The notes beneath the pieces were generated by a model, which was not told the DNA's origin, ran no database searches, and saw nothing but the letters and a program-made list of their open reading frames with translations. Shown piece after piece: positions 36,652 to 45,610 of a stretch of DNA of 64,000 bases. Within the stretch, counting starts at the first letter, position 1; every line of letters begins with the position of its first letter. This stretch comes from Ensifer aridi (GTDB taxonomy: Bacteria; Pseudomonadota; Alphaproteobacteria; Rhizobiales; Rhizobiaceae). The position numbers and the translations under genes were made by a program. The DNA lies in NCBI RefSeq assembly GCF_002078505.1, contig NZ_LUAV01000012.1, positions 187,177 to 251,176 of the forward strand, in the 5' to 3' direction.

Positions 36652-38334
36652 TTAGAATTTGCCCTTGAACTCGGCCTTCAGCCGGCCGACGTCCGCGGCC
36701 GTCACCCCTTTCGGGTCGGTGACTGCCATCCAGGAGTCGATATAGTGCTCGGGTGCGTAGACGTGGCCGTAGCCGATCGGCGATGTCGTGGCCAGCGCCA
36801 TGTCGGCGAGCAATTGCAGCCCGGTGACGACTGGGAACCAGCTCAATGCCGGCGATACATCCGGCCCGCGCGGCGCCTTCATCCAGTCGGGTTCGCGATA
36901 GAAGGAGCGCGGGTCGAAGAAGGTCACCGGGTCGCTTGCATATTGCAGGTAGACGATGCGCATCGCACCCCATCGGGCACCGGGAATCTCGAGCGAATTC
37001 TCCTGGTTCGTGAAGCGGATGATCGAGCTGTCCCGGTAGCGCGGCAGCCAGGCGGGCGAATCGGGAACGCGATTGGCCGTCACGGAAAGCCAGAGCGCGC
37101 TTTGAAAGGGCGGTCCGCTCCAGAGCGCGCCCTGGAAAGGATCGCTGATCACGTCGAAGAGATCGACGGAGCCTTGCGAGTTCATCGCCCCGAGGCTCAG
37201 ACCATGCAGATAGAGCTTCGGACGCCGGTCCTTCGGCAGCGTCGTCCAGTAGCCGTAGATCTCGTCGAAGAGCGCATTGGCGACTTCTGAGCCGTAACCC
37301 GGCTCGACCAGCAGCGACAGCCAACTCGTGAGATAGGAATATTGCACCGCCACGCTCGCAACGTCGCCATGCAGCAGATATTCGAGCGTGTCGAGCGCCG
37401 CCGGATCGATCCAGCCGGTGCCCGTCGGTACGACGATGAAGAGCGACTTGCGCTCGAAGCCGCCGGCGCGTTTCAGTTCTTCGAGCGCCAGTTTTGCCCG
37501 ATCCTGAGCGGTCTCCGCGGAATTCAGCCCGACATAGACGCGCACCGGGTCAGGGGCAGCACCGCCGAAGAAGGCGCCGATCTCGGCTCCCGTCGGACCG
37601 GAGGCGATGAACTGGCGCCCCTGCCGACCAAGCTCGTCCCAGTTCAGCAAAGACGCGTCGCTGCCTGTCTTGGCGGGATCGACAGGGGGTGCGATATCGG
37701 GATCGATAAGCGCATCGAGTTGTTGGAAAGAACTGTCCGCCGCACGAAGCGCGAACTTGAAGATCACCCCATTCGCCACCGACCAGAAGAGCGCGAGGGC
37801 GATGAGCCCGCCAAGGGCGTTGGCGATGGGTCGCGTCAGGAAATATTGCAGCCATCGAGAAAGAACGCGGAAAGTCAACCGGAACAGCCGCGCCAGGAAG
37901 ACGAGCGCGACGAAAAGCAGGCCTGCAACGAGGCCGATCCTCAACGGTTCCGCGCTCTCGATCGATTCAAGCCCCATGAGATGGCGCACCGTGTTCTGCC
38001 AGCCCGCTGCCTGCCACAGGAAGACGGCGGCGGCCGCGATCGAGACGATCGCCGCGGCGATTTTCAATGTGCGCGCCCGTCGCACCGTCGGCTCCGGAAG
38101 TTCGAAGAAGGACCAGAGCCAGCGTAGAAACACGCCGATCGCGTAGCCGGCGGCAAGAGAAAAGCCGGAGATTACCGCCTGAATGAGATAGGGCCGCGGT
38201 ATGAGACTTGGCGTCAGCGAAACCGCGAAGAAGAGGAACCCGACGAGCAGCCCGCTCGTGGAGAATGAACGCAGGAGGCTCAAAAGATGACGCGGAAACG
38301 GCCTCGGCAGGTCCGTCTGCTGAACGTGTTCCAT
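36652..38334 (-). CDS. membrane-bound alpha/beta-hydrolase family protein (Abhydrolase_9 type)
   Basis: 560 residues. About five N-terminal membrane helices (for example LLVGFLFFAVSLTPSLIP and LVAGLLFVALVFLARL) precede a soluble alpha/beta-hydrolase domain. That domain has the nucleophile motif LHGLSLGAMNS and late YLQYASDPVTFFDP and GYGHVYAPEHY, which may carry the acid and histidine. This matches the Abhydrolase_9/Abhydrolase_9_N families shared with actinobacterial membrane proteins such as Rv1069c. The substrate is unknown; a role on lipids or envelope esters is possible. It converges on the LysR gene with six bases between stops. Confidence 0.8.
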   Translation of the reverse strand: MEHVQQTDLPRPFPRHLLSLLRSFSTSGLLVGFLFFAVSLTPSLIPRPYLIQAVISGFSLAAGYAIGVFLRWLWSFFELPEPTVRRARTLKIAAAIVSIAAAAVFLWQAAGWQNTVRHLMGLESIESAEPLRIGLVAGLLFVALVFLARLFRLTFRVLSRWLQYFLTRPIANALGGLIALALFWSVANGVIFKFALRAADSSFQQLDALIDPDIAPPVDPAKTGSDASLLNWDELGRQGRQFIASGPTGAEIGAFFGGAAPDPVRVYVGLNSAETAQDRAKLALEELKRAGGFERKSLFIVVPTGTGWIDPAALDTLEYLLHGDVASVAVQYSYLTSWLSLLVEPGYGSEVANALFDEIYGYWTTLPKDRRPKLYLHGLSLGAMNSQGSVDLFDVISDPFQGALWSGPPFQSALWLSVTANRVPDSPAWLPRYRDSSIIRFTNQENSLEIPGARWGAMRIVYLQYASDPVTFFDPRSFYREPDWMKAPRGPDVSPALSWFPVVTGLQLLADMALATTSPIGYGHVYAPEHYIDSWMAVTDPKGVTAADVGRLKAEFKGKF

Positions 38335-38490
38335 CGCGGACCTCCACTTCGCGGGCGTTGTCGCCGCAATACTCGCTGATTGTCCGGCGCGAGCGACGCG
38401 CTGGCGGCAATGTCGCTTTCCGCTCCCCCACAGTCAACCATGCCGTCCCTCGCAGGGCGGGGAACCGGGGAGTCCTGGTCGGATTCCGCC

Positions 38491-38949
38491 CTAGATTCTG
38501 CGCTCCTTGATCGTGTTCATCACGAAGCTCGTTTCGATCGACGCGACGCATTTGAGCCGGGCGATCTTCTCCTTGATGAAGCGCTCGTAATGGTCGAGAC
38601 CGGCGCTCATTACCTTCAGCACATAATCGCGCGAGCCGGTGACAAGATGGCACTCAAGCACCTCCTCCCAGCCGCGGACCGCCTCCTCGAACATAACGAT
38701 CTCGTCCTCGTGCTGCCGGCTCAATCTCACCGTTGCAATCGCCGTCATTGTCCAGCCCTCGATCGCCGGATCGACGAGCGCCGTGTAGCCCCGGATGACG
38801 CCTGTTTCTTCCAGCCGCCGCAGGCGGCGGAGGCAGGGCGACGGAGAAAGGCCTACGCGCTCGGCAAGTTCGTTGTTGGTGATCCTCGCGTCAGAAATCA
38901 GCTCCTTCAGAATCCGGCGATCCGTCTCATCGGCAATTTTTTGCGCCAT
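38491..38949 (-). CDS. Lrp/AsnC-family transcriptional regulator
   Basis: 152 residues, the standard Lrp size. The N-terminal HTH (RILKELISDARITNNELAER, then LSPSPCLRRLRRLEE) is followed by an AsnC-type ligand domain (GYTALVDPAIEGW and LVTGSRDYVLKVMS). It is divergent from the PLP-dependent sulfur-amino-acid enzyme at 39075, with 125 bp between, so it probably regulates that gene in response to an amino acid. Confidence 0.9.
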   Translation of the reverse strand: MAQKIADETDRRILKELISDARITNNELAERVGLSPSPCLRRLRRLEETGVIRGYTALVDPAIEGWTMTAIATVRLSRQHEDEIVMFEEAVRGWEEVLECHLVTGSRDYVLKVMSAGLDHYERFIKEKIARLKCVASIETSFVMNTIKERRI

Positions 38950-39074
38950 ATCGTTTCTGCTCCGGCAAAAAGTTGCGCCACATCAAAACGAAGTGATCGC
39001 AAATAGCAAGGATCGGCCCAGGCGTTTGGTATAATTTAGCTGGTAGTCGCGTCCCCTGCACCGAGGAGAGAACC

Positions 39075-40358
39075 ATGACCGCGCCGCACCCGTCCAAGAC
39101 CCATATCGGCAACCATAAACTGCATCCGGAAACGCTGATGCTGAACTATGGTTACGATCCCGAGCTTTCGGAGGGCGCCGTCAAGCCACCGGTTTTCCTC
39201 ACCTCCACATTCGTCTTTCACTCGGCTGAAGAGGGCCGCGACTTCTTCGATTTCGTCTCCGGGCGGCGCGAACCGCCTGCCGGCGTGGGCGCTGGGCTCG
39301 TCTACTCCCGTTTCAACCACCCGAACAGCGAGATCGTCGAAGACCGGCTCGCCATCTTCGAGCGGGCGGAAGCGGGCGCGCTGTTTTCATCCGGCATGTC
39401 GGCGATCGCAACGACGCTGCTCGCCTTCGTGCGTCCCGGAGACGCCATACTGCATTCCCAGCCGCTCTATGGCGGCACCGAGACATTGCTCGCCAAGACC
39501 TTCCGCAATCTCGACATCTCCGCCGTCGGCTTTGCCGACGGCATCGATGAGGCGGCGGTCAGTGCCGCGGCGGAAGAAGCAATGAGTAAGGGCCGTGTCG
39601 CTGCGGTCCTTATCGAGACGCCCGCCAATCCCACCAATAGCCTCGTCGATATCGCCATGATCCGCCGCATCGCCGACCGCATCGGCGAGAAACAGGGCGC
39701 CAGGCCGATCGTCGCCTGCGACAACACGCTGCTGGGACCGGTCTTCCAGCACCCTATCGAACATGGCGCCGATCTCTCGCTCTACTCGCTGACCAAATAT
39801 GTCGGCGGCCACTCCGATCTGATCGCCGGAGCAGTGCTCGGCTCCAAGGCACTGATCAAGCAGGTGAAGGCGCTTCGCGGTTCGATCGGCACGCAACTCG
39901 ATCCGCATTCCTGCTGGATGATCGGCCGGTCGCTGGAGACGCTGTCCGTGCGCATGCAGAAGGCGAACGACAATGCCCGCATCGTCGCCGAATTCCTGCG
40001 CGATCATCCGAAGGTCGAGCGCATCCATTATCTGCCCTTCCATGACGAGGCGTCTCCGGTCAGCCGCGTCTACGCCGCGCAGTGCAGCGGAGCCGGTTCC
40101 ACCTTCTCCTTCGACATCGCAGGCGGCGAGGAGGCGGCGTTCCGCTTCCTCAATGAATTGCAGATTTTCAAGCTCGCCGTCAGCCTTGGTGGTACGGAGT
40201 CCCTCGCCAGCCACCCGGCTGCGATGACCCATTCCGGCGTGCCGATCGAGGTGCGTCATCGCATCGGCGTGCTCGAATCCACCATCCGCCTGTCAATTGG
40301 CATCGAGCATCCGGACGATCTCGTCGCCGATGTCGCCAATGCTCTGACGACCATCTGA
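39075..40358 (+). CDS. cystathionine gamma-synthase/methionine gamma-lyase family PLP enzyme
   Basis: 427 residues of the Cys/Met-metabolism PLP family. The cofactor-anchoring Lys is in [17 protein letters not shown]; the phosphate loop [11 protein letters not shown] and substrate Arg region [13 protein letters not shown] are conserved. The N-terminal segment YSRFNHPN is that of gamma-lyase/synthase enzymes. Good ribosome site (GAGGAGAGAA) before ATG 39075. The enzyme may cleave or synthesise sulfur amino acids such as methionine or cystathionine; sequence alone does not settle which. The divergent Lrp gene suggests amino-acid-responsive control. Confidence 0.87.
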   Translation: MTAPHPSKTHIGNHKLHPETLMLNYGYDPELSEGAVKPPVFLTSTFVFHSAEEGRDFFDFVSGRREPPAGVGAGLVYSRFNHPNSEIVEDRLAIFERAEAGALFSSGMSAIATTLLAFVRPGDAILHSQPLYGGTETLLAKTFRNLDISAVGFADGIDEAAVSAAAEEAMSKGRVAAVLIETPANPTNSLVDIAMIRRIADRIGEKQGARPIVACDNTLLGPVFQHPIEHGADLSLYSLTKYVGGHSDLIAGAVLGSKALIKQVKALRGSIGTQLDPHSCWMIGRSLETLSVRMQKANDNARIVAEFLRDHPKVERIHYLPFHDEASPVSRVYAAQCSGAGSTFSFDIAGGEEAAFRFLNELQIFKLAVSLGGTESLASHPAAMTHSGVPIEVRHRIGVLESTIRLSIGIEHPDDLVADVANALTTI

Positions 40359-40377
40359 TGCGGTGGGGGCGGCGCCA

Positions 40378-40413
40378 ACTTAATGTGTTAGGATGACTTA
40401 ATGCGTTAGGATA
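40378..40413. repeat. 18-bp tandem duplication overlapping a stop codon
   Basis: ACTTAATGTGTTAGGATG and ACTTAATGCGTTAGGATA are adjacent with two mismatches. The second unit contains the end of the VOC-protein gene (His-stop on the minus strand); the first is a non-coding copy just downstream of it. Confidence 0.7.
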
Positions 40414-40748
40414 TTGACGATGTTGCCGAGCGGGTCGCGCAGAAAGAAGCGCCGCACGCCCCAGGGCTCGTCGGTGATATCGTAGACGACCTCTGCGCCC
40501 GCAGCCTTGGCACGCTCATAGACTTCGTCTACGTCGTCCACTTCGATCGAGAGCGCCGGCACCGGCGTTCCCGATCCGCCTTCGGTGGCGAAGCTCACCT
40601 GCGGCACGGCGGAGCCGCCCACCGCCGCATAGGTGACGAGCCAGCCGTGATCCATCACCACCTCGAGGCCGAGCAGATCCGTGTAGAAATGGCGCGCACG
40701 TTGCGGATCGGACACCTGAAGGTTTGGCATGATACGCCGGACTGTCAT
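40398..40748 (-). CDS. VOC-superfamily (glyoxalase/bleomycin-resistance-like) protein
   Basis: 116 residues with one glyoxalase-type fold: MPNLQVSDPQRARHFYTDLL at the N-terminus, ALSIEVDDVDEVYERAKAAG in the middle, and WGVRRFFLRDPLGNIVNIL at the end (final metal-ligand region of the fold). ATG 40748 follows GGGAGGG; a longer ORF upstream crosses non-coding sequence and a separate gene. The role is unknown: dioxygenase, lyase and antibiotic-binding members exist. Confidence 0.83.
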   Translation of the reverse strand: MTVRRIMPNLQVSDPQRARHFYTDLLGLEVVMDHGWLVTYAAVGGSAVPQVSFATEGGSGTPVPALSIEVDDVDEVYERAKAAGAEVVYDITDEPWGVRRFFLRDPLGNIVNILTH

Positions 40749-40888
40749 TTGACCCTCCCGAATTGATGAGGCCGCCCTCACCGCCCCTGCGCTTATAACA
40801 GAGCCGGCAGCAATCAAGTGACAACGGTCGCGGCAGCCGATCAGAGCGACAGGATGAAGAGTATCGCACTGTCGTGACCGCCAGCGCC

Positions 40889-41365
40889 TCAGACGCGCGC
40901 GAAGCCCAGCACGAAAAGGGCGAGCGATGCGATCGAGGCGAGCGTTCGGACATGGTTCCACCAGACCCAGTCGGTCAAGTAGCGCTGTTGCCAGAGTTCG
41001 GTTGCGGCCTGGCCGGGAGCGGCGGCGGCAAGCGCATTGTTGAGCGGCACGTTGAAGACCATCGTTACCACCAGCGTGCCGATGAAATAGACGAGCCCGC
41101 CCGCCGCCAGCAGACAGCTCCCCTCCCCGCCCCAGAGGGCGGTAACGACAAGGACTAGGCCGAGAAGCGCCGTCCCCATGAACGCGGTAAGGAACAGCGG
41201 ATTCTGGATCACTACGTTGATGGCGTTCATCGCAGCGATACCCTCTTCGGGCGGCAGTCGCGACAACGCCTGCATGATGCAGACGGAAAAAACGAAGAAG
41301 AGGCCAGCTATCAGACCGGAGCCGATGACGGCAGCAAAGGCCAGGACGGGGATAAGGGCAATCAT
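40889..41365 (-). CDS. DUF1772 (anthrone oxygenase-like) membrane protein
   Basis: 158 residues with four hydrophobic segments (for example AFAAVIGSGLIAGLFFVFSV and GLVYFIGTLVVTMVFNVPLN). The conserved NVPLNNALA and W-W-N-H region (DWVWWNHVRTLAS) are typical of the DUF1772 family. Some fungal members are anthrone oxygenases; bacterial roles are unknown. Between its start and the cobalamin-riboswitch promoter there are about 170 bp. Confidence 0.8.
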   Translation of the reverse strand: MIALIPVLAFAAVIGSGLIAGLFFVFSVCIMQALSRLPPEEGIAAMNAINVVIQNPLFLTAFMGTALLGLVLVVTALWGGEGSCLLAAGGLVYFIGTLVVTMVFNVPLNNALAAAAPGQAATELWQQRYLTDWVWWNHVRTLASIASLALFVLGFARV

Positions 41366-41537
41366 CGCACAGTTCTCCAGATACGAATCGCAGCCTCTGC
41401 AGGCACGGTGTGCAAATCACACGGGCGTGTACTCAACTGAAGAGATAGCCGACCGTCGCGCCACAGTCACCAGTGGTCCTCTTCGAGGGCGATGCGAATG
41501 CGCGGAAAGCCGCTTCACACTTTCAGCATCCACTCGA

Positions 41538-41566
41538 TTGACATCGCCAGCGCGCGAACCTAATCA
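41538..41566 (+). promoter_or_regulatory. putative sigma-70 promoter of the cobalt-uptake operon
   Basis: A consensus -35 TTGACA (41538-41543) is followed after 17 bp by TAATCA (41561-41566) as a weak -10. A start about eight bases later would place the cobalamin riboswitch in the leader. Confidence 0.5.
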
Positions 41567-41604
41567 TCTCTGATCGGTTGGTTCCCGGAATGCGAACGCT
41601 TTTC

Positions 41605-41810
41605 GGGAGTAAACGGGAACGTGACGGATGGACCCACACTGGGCATCTCAATCACGGCCGACCCCGCGACTGTAGAGCGGCGTGAACTTGCCGTTCCGGA
41701 GCGATCCGGAAAAAGCCACTGGGAGGGACCGCGAGAGGCGGTTTGACCTGGGAAGGCGAGGCAAGTCCCTGGTGTCTCACCTGACGCCGCGAGCCAGGAA
41801 ACCTGCCAAT
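41605..41810 (+). promoter_or_regulatory. cobalamin (AdoCbl) riboswitch
   Basis: The conserved blocks occur in order: GGGAACGTGACGG near 41615, ACCCCGCGACTGTAGAGCGG at 41660-41680, GCCACTGGGAGGG at 41715, GGGAAGGCGAGGCAAG near 41751, and the B12 box AGCCAGGAAACCTGCC at 41792-41807. It lies 55 bp upstream of cbtB. Such riboswitches shut off cobalt/B12 genes when adenosylcobalamin is abundant. Confidence 0.92.
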
Positions 41811-41864
41811 CGATGCGGGCATAGTGCCCATCCGGGAACATCCCTTGCCATCACGGAGGTTGTC

Positions 41865-42041
41865 ATGGCTACGTCTACCGTCTCGAGCATTCCGCTCTCC
41901 CTCAGCGATCGTCTGACCGCGGGCTTCGTCGCCCTGATGATCGGCGCTTTCCTCGTCTTCGGCGCAGGCCTCGCAAACTCGGCGGTGCTGCACGACACCG
42001 CACACGACACTCGTCATGCCTACGGCTTCCCCTGCCATTAA
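41865..42041 (+). CDS. cbtB: cobalt transporter subunit CbtB
   Basis: 58 residues with one membrane helix (RLTAGFVALMIGAFLVFGAG) and the family's His-rich C-terminus VLHDTAHDTRHAYGFPCH, likely to bind cobalt. GGAGG lies five bases before ATG 41865. CbtB is always paired with CbtA and commonly sits under a cobalamin riboswitch, as here. Confidence 0.92.
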   Translation: MATSTVSSIPLSLSDRLTAGFVALMIGAFLVFGAGLANSAVLHDTAHDTRHAYGFPCH

Positions 42042-42243
42042 GCGATGTGATGGGACGCTTGCCGCGTTCCACATCGACCGGCGGCAGACCGACTTCCAGC
42101 GTGAGGAGCATGAGCGCACTTGCCGTAGAGCATGCGCGCTTGCCGCTTCGCGTGCCGGCGTCGGCCTGCCTATATGGCAACGGGAAATGGCGCCTGCCGA
42201 TGTCGCGAGGACAGCCCGCGCGCCGGATTGAGGAAAATCGACA

Positions 42244-43029
42244 ATGATCGTCAAAACACTTCTGGCCGCGATCGTGGCCGGGCTGATATCGGGCGTCTTC
42301 ATGACGGCCGCTCAGGAGCTACGCGTCACCCCGCTGATCCTCCATGCTGAGGAATTTGAAGGCGAAGCGCCGGCCGCCCCCAACCAGCCGAGCGGCCAGC
42401 AGCCGGCGGCAACCGACCATCAGCACTCGCTGAACGACGCCTCGCCATTCGGCACGATGCTGGCAACGCTCTCGCCGATTACCCCGGCCTATGCCCATGA
42501 GCACGAGGGAGGGCATGAGGAAGGCGGCGTCATGTTCGGCATGAGCCGCTTCTCCGGCACGCTTCTCGCCAATCTCGTGACCGGCGCCGGCTTCTCGCTG
42601 CTTCTGGCCGGCGTCAGCTTGGTAATCGGCTATCCGATCACACTTCAAAACGGTGCGCTCTGGGGCGCCTTCGGCTGGCTTGCCGTTCACCTGCTGCCCG
42701 CGATCGGCCTTCCGCCGGAACTCCCTGGTTTCCCGGCAGCCGAGCTCGGCGACCGGCAGACCTGGTGGGCTGCGACCGTGCTGCTCTCGGCCGTCGGCCT
42801 CTATCTGGTGGCGCTCCGCCGGGAGGTGATCGCCAAGATCTCCGGGCTTGCTCTGATCGCAGCTCCTCATGCCTATGGCGCGCCGCAGCCGCTCGATATC
42901 TCCAGCAATGTTCCAGCCGTCCTCGGCGCCGAATTCGCCGTCGCGGCTCTGGCGACGACCCTCGCCTTCTGGCTTGTCCTCGGTGTCGTCTCCGGCTTCA
43001 TCAACGAGCGGTTCGTCAAGCCGGGTTAG
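42244..43029 (+). CDS. cbtA: cobalt transporter subunit CbtA
   Basis: 261 residues with several membrane helices (LLAAIVAGLISGVFMTAAQE first; later LLLAGVSLVIGYPIT and FAVAALATTLAFWLVLGVVS). Periplasmic loops are rich in His and acidic residues (AHEHEGGHEEGG and ATDHQHSLND), suited to Co(II) binding. It is the partner of CbtB in riboswitch-controlled cobalt uptake for B12 synthesis. The 202 bp between cbtB and cbtA holds no recognised gene. Confidence 0.9.
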   Translation: MIVKTLLAAIVAGLISGVFMTAAQELRVTPLILHAEEFEGEAPAAPNQPSGQQPAATDHQHSLNDASPFGTMLATLSPITPAYAHEHEGGHEEGGVMFGMSRFSGTLLANLVTGAGFSLLLAGVSLVIGYPITLQNGALWGAFGWLAVHLLPAIGLPPELPGFPAAELGDRQTWWAATVLLSAVGLYLVALRREVIAKISGLALIAAPHAYGAPQPLDISSNVPAVLGAEFAVAALATTLAFWLVLGVVSGFINERFVKPG

Positions 43030-43045
43030 CCGGCACGGCGCGGCA

Positions 43046-43092
43046 CTTTCTCCCCGCCCGCGGGAGAAAGGTCGCGGCAGCGGGATGAGGGG
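43046..43092. repeat. RIME-like intergenic palindrome
   Basis: CTTTCTCCC-cgcccgc-GGGAGAAAG (43046-43070) is followed by GCGGCAGCGGGATGAGGG, an inverted version of the unit at 1653-1712. It lies between the convergent cbtA and FhuF-like genes and may serve as a terminator for either. Confidence 0.65.
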
Positions 43093-43110
43093 GCGGAAAG
43101 TTCTTCTCGT

Positions 43111-43920
43111 TCAATCGCTTAAAGCGCCCCCGTCCCGCAAATGCTCCCGCAGCCGCTCCCGCCGAAGCTCCGGCTTAAGCAGCACGCACGTATCGCAGTA
43201 GCTGCCCCCGTCGCTGCGGTAGTAGAGGCAACAGCCGCCACGCATCCGGTAAGTCCGGGAAAGCACTTGCTCTCCCGGACCGCGGCCCGGCGCGGCGTCA
43301 ATTCTCTCGTAGCACAGTTCCCGCGAATAAAGCGGCGAGCCCACGCGTTTGACGATCGCCAGCGCCCGTTCCATTGCATCGGCCTCGGCTCCTCGCCGCC
43401 GCCCGATGTCGAGGAAAGCGCCGGCGAGGCCGTCGGCGGCAAGGCGCCACTGGGCGCGGGACGAGAGCCCGCAGCGCCGCTTGATAAGCGCGATCACCGG
43501 TTTTAGCTGCGCGATGAAACTATCGTGGAAAACCCCGTCCGCATCCGTGGACGCCGCCTCGTCCGCAGCCCGCGGCAGTCTGGCAAGGAAATGGAAGCGG
43601 CCGGCCTCGACCATACGGCCTCCCACCAACCTCTGATAGCTTTCGAAGCGCAGATCCGTCACCTCAGGGACTACTCCGCCGACGAGATAGATCGCACCGG
43701 CAGCGAGGCCGAACTGATGGCTGTAGAAGGCAATGAGATGCGCCGCTCGGATCTTGTCGTCCATTCCGGATGCGAAACGATCCTGGTACGCGAGAACCGT
43801 TTCAAGGTCGGCCGAAGCCTCGGCCCAGAACGCCGCCAAGGAGCGGAATCCCGCCGCCCCGGTGGCAAGTGAACAGGCCACTTCCGCAAAAGCATCCGCG
43901 AGCCATGTGACGGCAGCCAT
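43111..43920 (-). CDS. FhuF-like ferric siderophore reductase (second copy)
   Basis: 269 residues. The C-terminal cysteine cluster CC-x10-C-x2-C (CCLYYRSDGGSYCDTC) is the classic FhuF [2Fe-2S] motif, near the end (about residue 240). The rest is an alpha-helical FhuF/IucA-like domain. ATG 43920 gives MAAVTWLADAF; the upstream in-frame extension runs into the preceding gene. It differs in the cysteine spacing from the FhuF at 26462 and is not next to any siderophore transporter. It follows the GH144-like gene on the same strand, 61 bp apart. Confidence 0.83.
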   Translation of the reverse strand: MAAVTWLADAFAEVACSLATGAAGFRSLAAFWAEASADLETVLAYQDRFASGMDDKIRAAHLIAFYSHQFGLAAGAIYLVGGVVPEVTDLRFESYQRLVGGRMVEAGRFHFLARLPRAADEAASTDADGVFHDSFIAQLKPVIALIKRRCGLSSRAQWRLAADGLAGAFLDIGRRRGAEADAMERALAIVKRVGSPLYSRELCYERIDAAPGRGPGEQVLSRTYRMRGGCCLYYRSDGGSYCDTCVLLKPELRRERLREHLRDGGALSD

Positions 43921-43981
43921 AGCGCCCTCTTCCGCCGATGTGCCCCTGCCCTGCCGCGCCTGCAACCCCGCTTGCTCCCCT

Positions 43982-45292
43982 TCAGACCCGAGAAACGGGC
44001 GCCGAAAGCCAGCCGCCCTCGAAGCCGCCCTTGCGCAGCCCACGCGTGATCGCTGGAATGCCGCGCGTCAACTCCCAAATGAGCCCGCTTCTCCAGTTCT
44101 CGATCATCATAACCAATAGCCCCTGGTCAAGCCCGACGATCCTGTCATCCACCCAACCCTCGGGTCCCGCGCCTGGTAAGCTCGGATTGAAGCCGCCGGG
44201 AAGCCGTTCCTCGCTCATGAGTCCCGGATATTGCCGCATCAGGTGGGAGAGACTGGCGAGGCAAGCATCCGGCTCGAATGGCAGGCCTGCAAGCGACGCC
44301 CACGGGACAAGCGTTCCGTCGTCGGCGCCGAAGGGAGCGCCGCGCGCCGCGTAGCCCAGCAGTCTCTGCCAGCGTCCATCGCGGAGGCGCATCCGCCCTC
44401 TCGGCGCGTGGCAGGCGCTGAGTCCCCAGAGGTCGCGGCAATAGCCGGAGAAACCGTGCGGATTCTCCTCCGCATAGGCGCGCTGCAGCGCGATCGCCCG
44501 GCGCGTATTCGCGAAATAGTCGCTTGCCCTCTCCCGCATGCCTCTGTCGCGGATGCCGCGGAAATCGATCCATGCATGCGGAAAGAGGTGGATGAAAAGC
44601 GCCCCGGCATGGAGATGGGTCCTTTCCTCGACCGTCAGCCACTCGTGCGCGGTCGTAAAGGCTTCATAGTTTTCCGGAGCGATCGGGTGCGTCGGCGACC
44701 CAAGCGCCAGCACGTAGAGAAGCTGTGCCTCGCTGTAGCCGTGCCATCGGTGTTTCAGGAAGCGCCCGGGCGGCCGCCAGCCCATCGTCACGGTGTCGCC
44801 GCGATTGAGCGCCCAGGTCCAATCCGCCCTTTCATGGAGCCGCAGGGCAAGAAGTCGAATTTCCGCTTCATTCGCGCTCGCCCCCGTGAAATAGGCGGCC
44901 GCCGTCAAAGCGCCGACAAGGAGCAGCGTGCTGTCTATGGTCGAGAGTTCGCTCCGCCAGGTGCGCTCGCCTGTGCGCATGTCGAGGAAATGATAGTAGA
45001 AGCCGCGATAGCCGGTCGCCTGCGCATCGCTCGCCTGCCGACTGCCAGCGAAGAAGCGCAGGGTCGTCAGCACGCGCGACGCGGCCTCATGGCGTCCTAT
45101 CCAGCCGCGCTCGACCGCGACCGGGTAGCAGGAAAGGCCGAAGCCCGTGGCAGCGGTGCTCGACGGCGAACCTTCGCGCGACGTATCGGCCACAAGGCCG
45201 GTACTCGGATCGGAATATTTGAGAAAATACTCGAACGCCGCCCGTTGCAGACGGTCGACGCGTGCGAGATCCGAATTCGGCCTGTGGAACAT
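43982..45292 (-). CDS. glycoamylase-like / GH144 family protein (possible endo-beta-1,2-glucanase)
   Basis: 436 residues of the Glycoamylase (PF10091) family, an (alpha/alpha)6-barrel type. Features include an N-terminal AAFEYFLKYSDPSTGLVADT, then TGFGLSCYPVA, and late WIDFRGIRD and LDQGLLVMMIENWRSGL, where the conserved acids lie. GH144 members cleave beta-1,2-glucans, and the same fold occurs in cyclic beta-1,2-glucan synthase. This matters because rhizobia make cyclic beta-1,2-glucans. No signal peptide is visible, so the location is unclear. The ribosome site is weak. Enzymatic activity is inferred from the family. Confidence 0.8.
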   Translation of the reverse strand: MFHRPNSDLARVDRLQRAAFEYFLKYSDPSTGLVADTSREGSPSSTAATGFGLSCYPVAVERGWIGRHEAASRVLTTLRFFAGSRQASDAQATGYRGFYYHFLDMRTGERTWRSELSTIDSTLLLVGALTAAAYFTGASANEAEIRLLALRLHERADWTWALNRGDTVTMGWRPPGRFLKHRWHGYSEAQLLYVLALGSPTHPIAPENYEAFTTAHEWLTVEERTHLHAGALFIHLFPHAWIDFRGIRDRGMRERASDYFANTRRAIALQRAYAEENPHGFSGYCRDLWGLSACHAPRGRMRLRDGRWQRLLGYAARGAPFGADDGTLVPWASLAGLPFEPDACLASLSHLMRQYPGLMSEERLPGGFNPSLPGAGPEGWVDDRIVGLDQGLLVMMIENWRSGLIWELTRGIPAITRGLRKGGFEGGWLSAPVSRV

Positions 45293-45610
45293 TCACGGGT
45301 ATCTCTTTGAGGACCATGGTCAGATTGCGGCAGCGCTATCCGCTTGGACGCGTCGACCACCCCGACACCCTGGCGGCGCAGTATCGAGATTATTCGCCCG
45401 CGCCCAGGGGAACTGTTTTAGGCGCCCCGCACGCCTGGCGATCACCGAATATTGTAGGCCGGCTCTGCGGCAACAGTCGCCGATTTCCAATCCTGTGCTA
45501 CATTCATCGGATGGTATCACCGGCAAAGCAACGCCTGATTTGCGGCGAAGCTGGTGTCGGGGCGGGGACGGTTCGTGCCGATGCGTTGATCATGATGATT
45601 GGCTGATGCG
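45293..45610. other. intergenic region without recognised gene
   Basis: The 318 bp between two divergent genes has short ORFs without family features or ribosome sites. It should hold the promoters of the GH144-like and DUF1194 genes; I cannot point to convincing boxes. Confidence 0.5.

Noticed and set aside
40378..40413. Start of a CRISPR-like array
   Set aside because: There are only two units without spacers; it is a simple tandem duplication. No CRISPR array occurs in the window.
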